This document shows, one piece after another, positions 6,171 to 7,494 of a DNA stretch of 7,494 nt. The DNA lies in contig JAATVS010000412.1 in the NCBI GenBank assembly GCA_014523695.1, positions 1 through 7,494 of the forward strand, read 5' to 3'. This DNA is from Nitrososphaerales archaeon TH5895. GTDB lineage: Archaea > Thermoproteota > Nitrososphaeria > Nitrososphaerales > Nitrososphaeraceae. Positions within the stretch are counted from its first letter, which is position 1, and the number at the start of each line of letters is the position of its first letter. The position numbers and the translations under genes are program-made. Under the pieces are notes generated by a model. That model searched no databases, was not told the origin of the DNA, and saw only the letters and a program-made list of their open reading frames with translations.

Positions 6171-6398
6171 TTGATCAGCAAATTTACTTCCATACACAGC
6201 GTTGAATTTTTTGAACATTAATGCACAACTTGCATTATCAAAAGTATATTGCGATCCATCAATTTGTTCTACTACCACAGTTGGTAATGAGGAAGTATTT
6301 TGTAGCTGCTGATCTTTTACATTTTCCTTGGCAATTCCATCACTAACAAAAACATATTTTCCACACATTGCACATTTGTATTCGTTTGCCGATATCAT
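6168..6398 (-). CDS. Small TRASH/YHS-like metal-binding protein
   Basis: Protein of 76 residues with the cysteine layout of the TRASH/YHS domain: C9-x2-C12 (YKCAMCGK) near the N-terminus, and F53-x4-C58 followed by ALMFKKF toward the C-terminus. TRASH domains bind metals, often copper or zinc, and act in metal sensing or trafficking. The VVVEQIDGSQYTFDNASC segment resembles TRASH modules found alone or joined to sensor kinases in thaumarchaea, as I recall. It has no DNA-binding domain, signal peptide or membrane segment, so it is probably a cytoplasmic metal binder or a partner of a sensor. ATG 6398 has GTGA (6409-6412) 10 nt upstream. It is divergent from the gene at 6476 and shares the palindromic promoter region. 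Confidence 0.72.
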   Translation of the reverse strand: MISANEYKCAMCGKYVFVSDGIAKENVKDQQLQNTSSLPTVVVEQIDGSQYTFDNASCALMFKKFNAVYGSKFADQ

Positions 6399-6438
6399 AC
6401 GATAGATGTCACTTTGCCTTTTTTTTGCTTAGTGATGT

Positions 6439-6474
6439 TATTGCAACTAAATTTAAAAAGGTTTAGTTGCAATA
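6439..6474. promoter_or_regulatory. 36-bp perfect inverted repeat around a TATA-like box
   Basis: TATTGCAACTAAA (6439-6451) and TTTAGTTGCAATA (6462-6474) are perfect 13-bp inverse copies with a 10-nt AT-rich spacer. Arm centres are 23 bp apart. The TATA-like AAATTTAAAA (6449-6458) spans the inner left arm and spacer, 18-27 nt before ATG 6476, so a protein on both arms would cover the whole core promoter of a leaderless gene. Read the other way, TTTTTAAATTT could serve the TRASH-like gene, whose start is about 55 nt away. An 8-T run (6419-6426) lies between. Confidence 0.72.
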
Positions 6475-6475
6475 G

Positions 6476-6736
6476 ATGCCTAAACCACAACCTACAACCG
6501 AACAGTCCCATAGGCGCGCCATGCGTGGATTAACTAAAGCCTGGAAAGGGTCAACAGGTTACGATAAACTACCTAAGCCAGGGGAAGATGTTCTTCTTGA
6601 TTACATTAAACCAAGTGAAGAACATTGGATTAGAATCTTAAAGGGTTTAGATGAAGGTAGAAAGGCCCATATGATGAAGTATTACTTATCTAAACATCGT
6701 ATGTGGCAGCGCTGCTATCTCTTCTGTTTCCATTGA
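6476..6736 (+). CDS. Small basic protein of unknown function, probably frameshifted at its 3' end
   Basis: I do not recognise this 86-residue protein. The N-terminal half is basic and proline-containing (MPKPQPTTEQSHRRAMRGLTKAW), the middle is helical (DYIKPSEEHWIRILKGLDEG), and there are no cysteines until the end. The last 11 residues (MWQRCYLFCFH) are rich in W, C, F and H, as expected for an out-of-frame reading. In the +1 frame the sequence stays open and protein-like from about 6695 (CGSAAISSVSIDMQYGRKSY...) to TAA 6858-6860, so the intact product may have been about 125-130 residues. The ATG lies one base after the inverted repeat at 6439-6474, which implies a leaderless transcript under tight control. 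It converges on the cas8b gene. Function unknown. Confidence 0.6.
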   Translation: MPKPQPTTEQSHRRAMRGLTKAWKGSTGYDKLPKPGEDVLLDYIKPSEEHWIRILKGLDEGRKAHMMKYYLSKHRMWQRCYLFCFH

Positions 6737-6737
6737 T

Positions 6738-6860
6738 ATGCAATATGGCAGGAAAAGTTATATGATATCAGTTGAAAATCTTTCCGACTATATGCGTCTA
6801 CACAGTATATCCTTGAGTCATGATCATGATGATACCTCAGTCTCATCTTTAAGTTCTTAA
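6738..6860 (+). pseudogene. Open +1-frame continuation of the preceding gene, or a separate 40-aa ORF
   Basis: After the TGA at 6734-6736, an ATG at 6738 opens 40 codons (MQYGRKSYMISVENL...SSLSS) in the frame that is +1 to the preceding gene; that frame is open from about 6675. There is no RBS for the ATG. It is therefore either the displaced C-terminus of the gene at 6476 or a reinitiated small ORF. It overlaps the cas8b stop by 4 nt. It contains the 12-bp palindrome TCATGATCATGA (6818-6829). Confidence 0.35.
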
Positions 6861-7494
6861 GTCTTCAGATAACCGCGTTTCAGCATATATCCATAAGAAA
6901 GACCCACAGTAAATATGAAGTTTATATTCTCCTTAGGTATAGTAGACGACCAATTTATCTTTGATATTTCATTAACGCTTAGATAGTTTATTACTGTATC
7001 ATATCTTTTTTCACGATACATTGAAAGCTTACTCTTAACTTCTGGAAAGAGCTCTTTTACTCTTTCAAGGTCTAAGTTTAGCCTATTTAGTCTGTTCCAG
7101 AAAGGGGCGGCCTTATCATAAAGTTGTTCCTGAACTTCAAGCAATATGCCAACACAAACACCTGTAGCAAATATTGCTCTTGTAGTATCGTCTGACAATA
7201 TATTTGTGTGACTATCAATGAATTTTTGAATATTTTCTACTTCTGTTATTGTCGCGGAAGAGTTTTGAACCAATCTCTCTTTTCTTTCTATTCCATTTAG
7301 ATTAATAAGGAATTCTAGTAACATCAATCCAAGAGTAACTGTCTGGGACAATGACTTCAGGTCAAGAGGCGTTAATGATAACTCACGTATTTTTATGTTA
7401 ATATTTCGGATTACTTCGTCTACGGGAATTTGTTGCCCTCGAAAGATTTTTTCTAACATAGAGATTAGCTGGCTTTGCCACTGAGGACTTAAGT
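6857..7494 (-). CDS. cas8b: Cas8b (Csh1/TM1802 family), C-terminal part, cut by the window edge
   Basis: Large subunit of the type I-B CRISPR Cascade, which in this family recognises the PAM and holds the target DNA; only its C-terminal ~211 residues are in the window. The frame has an ATG at 7459 but stays open without a stop to 7494 (preceding residues LSPQWQSQLIS), so the true start is outside. Numbered from that ATG, family-like signs are KIFRGQQIPVDEVI (4-17), a hydrophobic LGLMLLEFLINL helix (43-54), AIFATGVCVGILLEVQ (95-110), PFWNRLNRL plus ELFPEVKSKLSMY (119-148) and NINFIFTVGLSY (178-189). I match these to the TM1802/Csh1 C-terminal pattern from memory. No cas7 or cas5 follows downstream, so this is either the last gene of its operon or a split or lone cas8b. 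No CRISPR repeats are seen. Confidence 0.75.
   Translation of the reverse strand, partial: LSPQWQSQLISMLEKIFRGQQIPVDEVIRNINIKIRELSLTPLDLKSLSQTVTLGLMLLEFLINLNGIERKERLVQNSSATITEVENIQKFIDSHTNILSDDTTRAIFATGVCVGILLEVQEQLYDKAAPFWNRLNRLNLDLERVKELFPEVKSKLSMYREKRYDTVINYLSVNEISKINWSSTIPKENINFIFTVGLSYGYMLKRGYLKT

Noticed and set aside
6419..6426. Run of eight T as a terminator
   Set aside because: It lies in the leader of the minus-strand TRASH-like gene, and no plus-strand gene ends just before it.
6737..6856. CRISPR array or leader beside cas8b
   Set aside because: No repeated units with spacers occur anywhere in the window.
6476..6860. Anti-CRISPR role for the small gene next to cas8b
   Set aside because: Position alone suggests it; there is no adjacent Aca-type regulator and no recognisable similarity.

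Overview
The window looks like part of an integrated mobile element in an AT-rich ammonia-oxidising archaeon of the Nitrososphaeria (Thaumarchaeota; Nitrososphaera or Nitrosocosmicus-like). Four things point there. The tyrosine recombinase uses YxxR in place of HxxR and has a C-terminal zinc ribbon. Several genes start without a leader, 20-35 nt after a TATA-like box, while genes inside the operon have GGAGG/GGTGAT ribosome binding sites. A small TRASH-like protein and a double-HTH coiled-coil protein resemble types common in that lineage. The ATPase resembles one found in thaumarchaeal accessory regions. These lineage assignments rest on remembered families, not on a search.

Layout. Positions 1-174 hold no gene, but they carry an inverted repeat overlapping the TATA box of the integrase (175-1482, +). 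A winged-helix regulator (1363-1809, -) runs against the integrase and overlaps its 3' end. It is divergent from a plus-strand operon: a ribbon-helix-helix protein (1890-2117), a four-cysteine zinc protein (2110-2349), a large P-loop ATPase that is probably the replication helicase (2432-4363), and a small helical protein (4363-4566). The control region between the two regulators is only about 80 bp and is full of repeats, as in a genetic switch. Positions 4567-4968 have no intact gene and may hold a decayed one. Next comes the double-HTH coiled-coil protein (4969-6030, +).

The right end has a TRASH-like metal-binding protein (6168-6398, -) divergent from a small leaderless gene (6476-6736, +). 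That gene's TATA region lies inside a perfect 13+13 bp inverted repeat, and its 3' end looks frameshifted. The last gene (6857 to the right edge, -) is incomplete. It reads as the C-terminal part of Cas8b (Csh1/TM1802), the large subunit of a type I-B CRISPR Cascade. No cas7 follows it, and there is no CRISPR array in the window.

Working together: the integrase handles recombination, the ATPase with its two small DNA- or metal-binding partners probably handles replication, and the two divergent regulators probably decide when that module is on. The CRISPR effector gene borders or is cargo of the element. Neither att sites nor element ends can be seen, so the element's borders are unknown.
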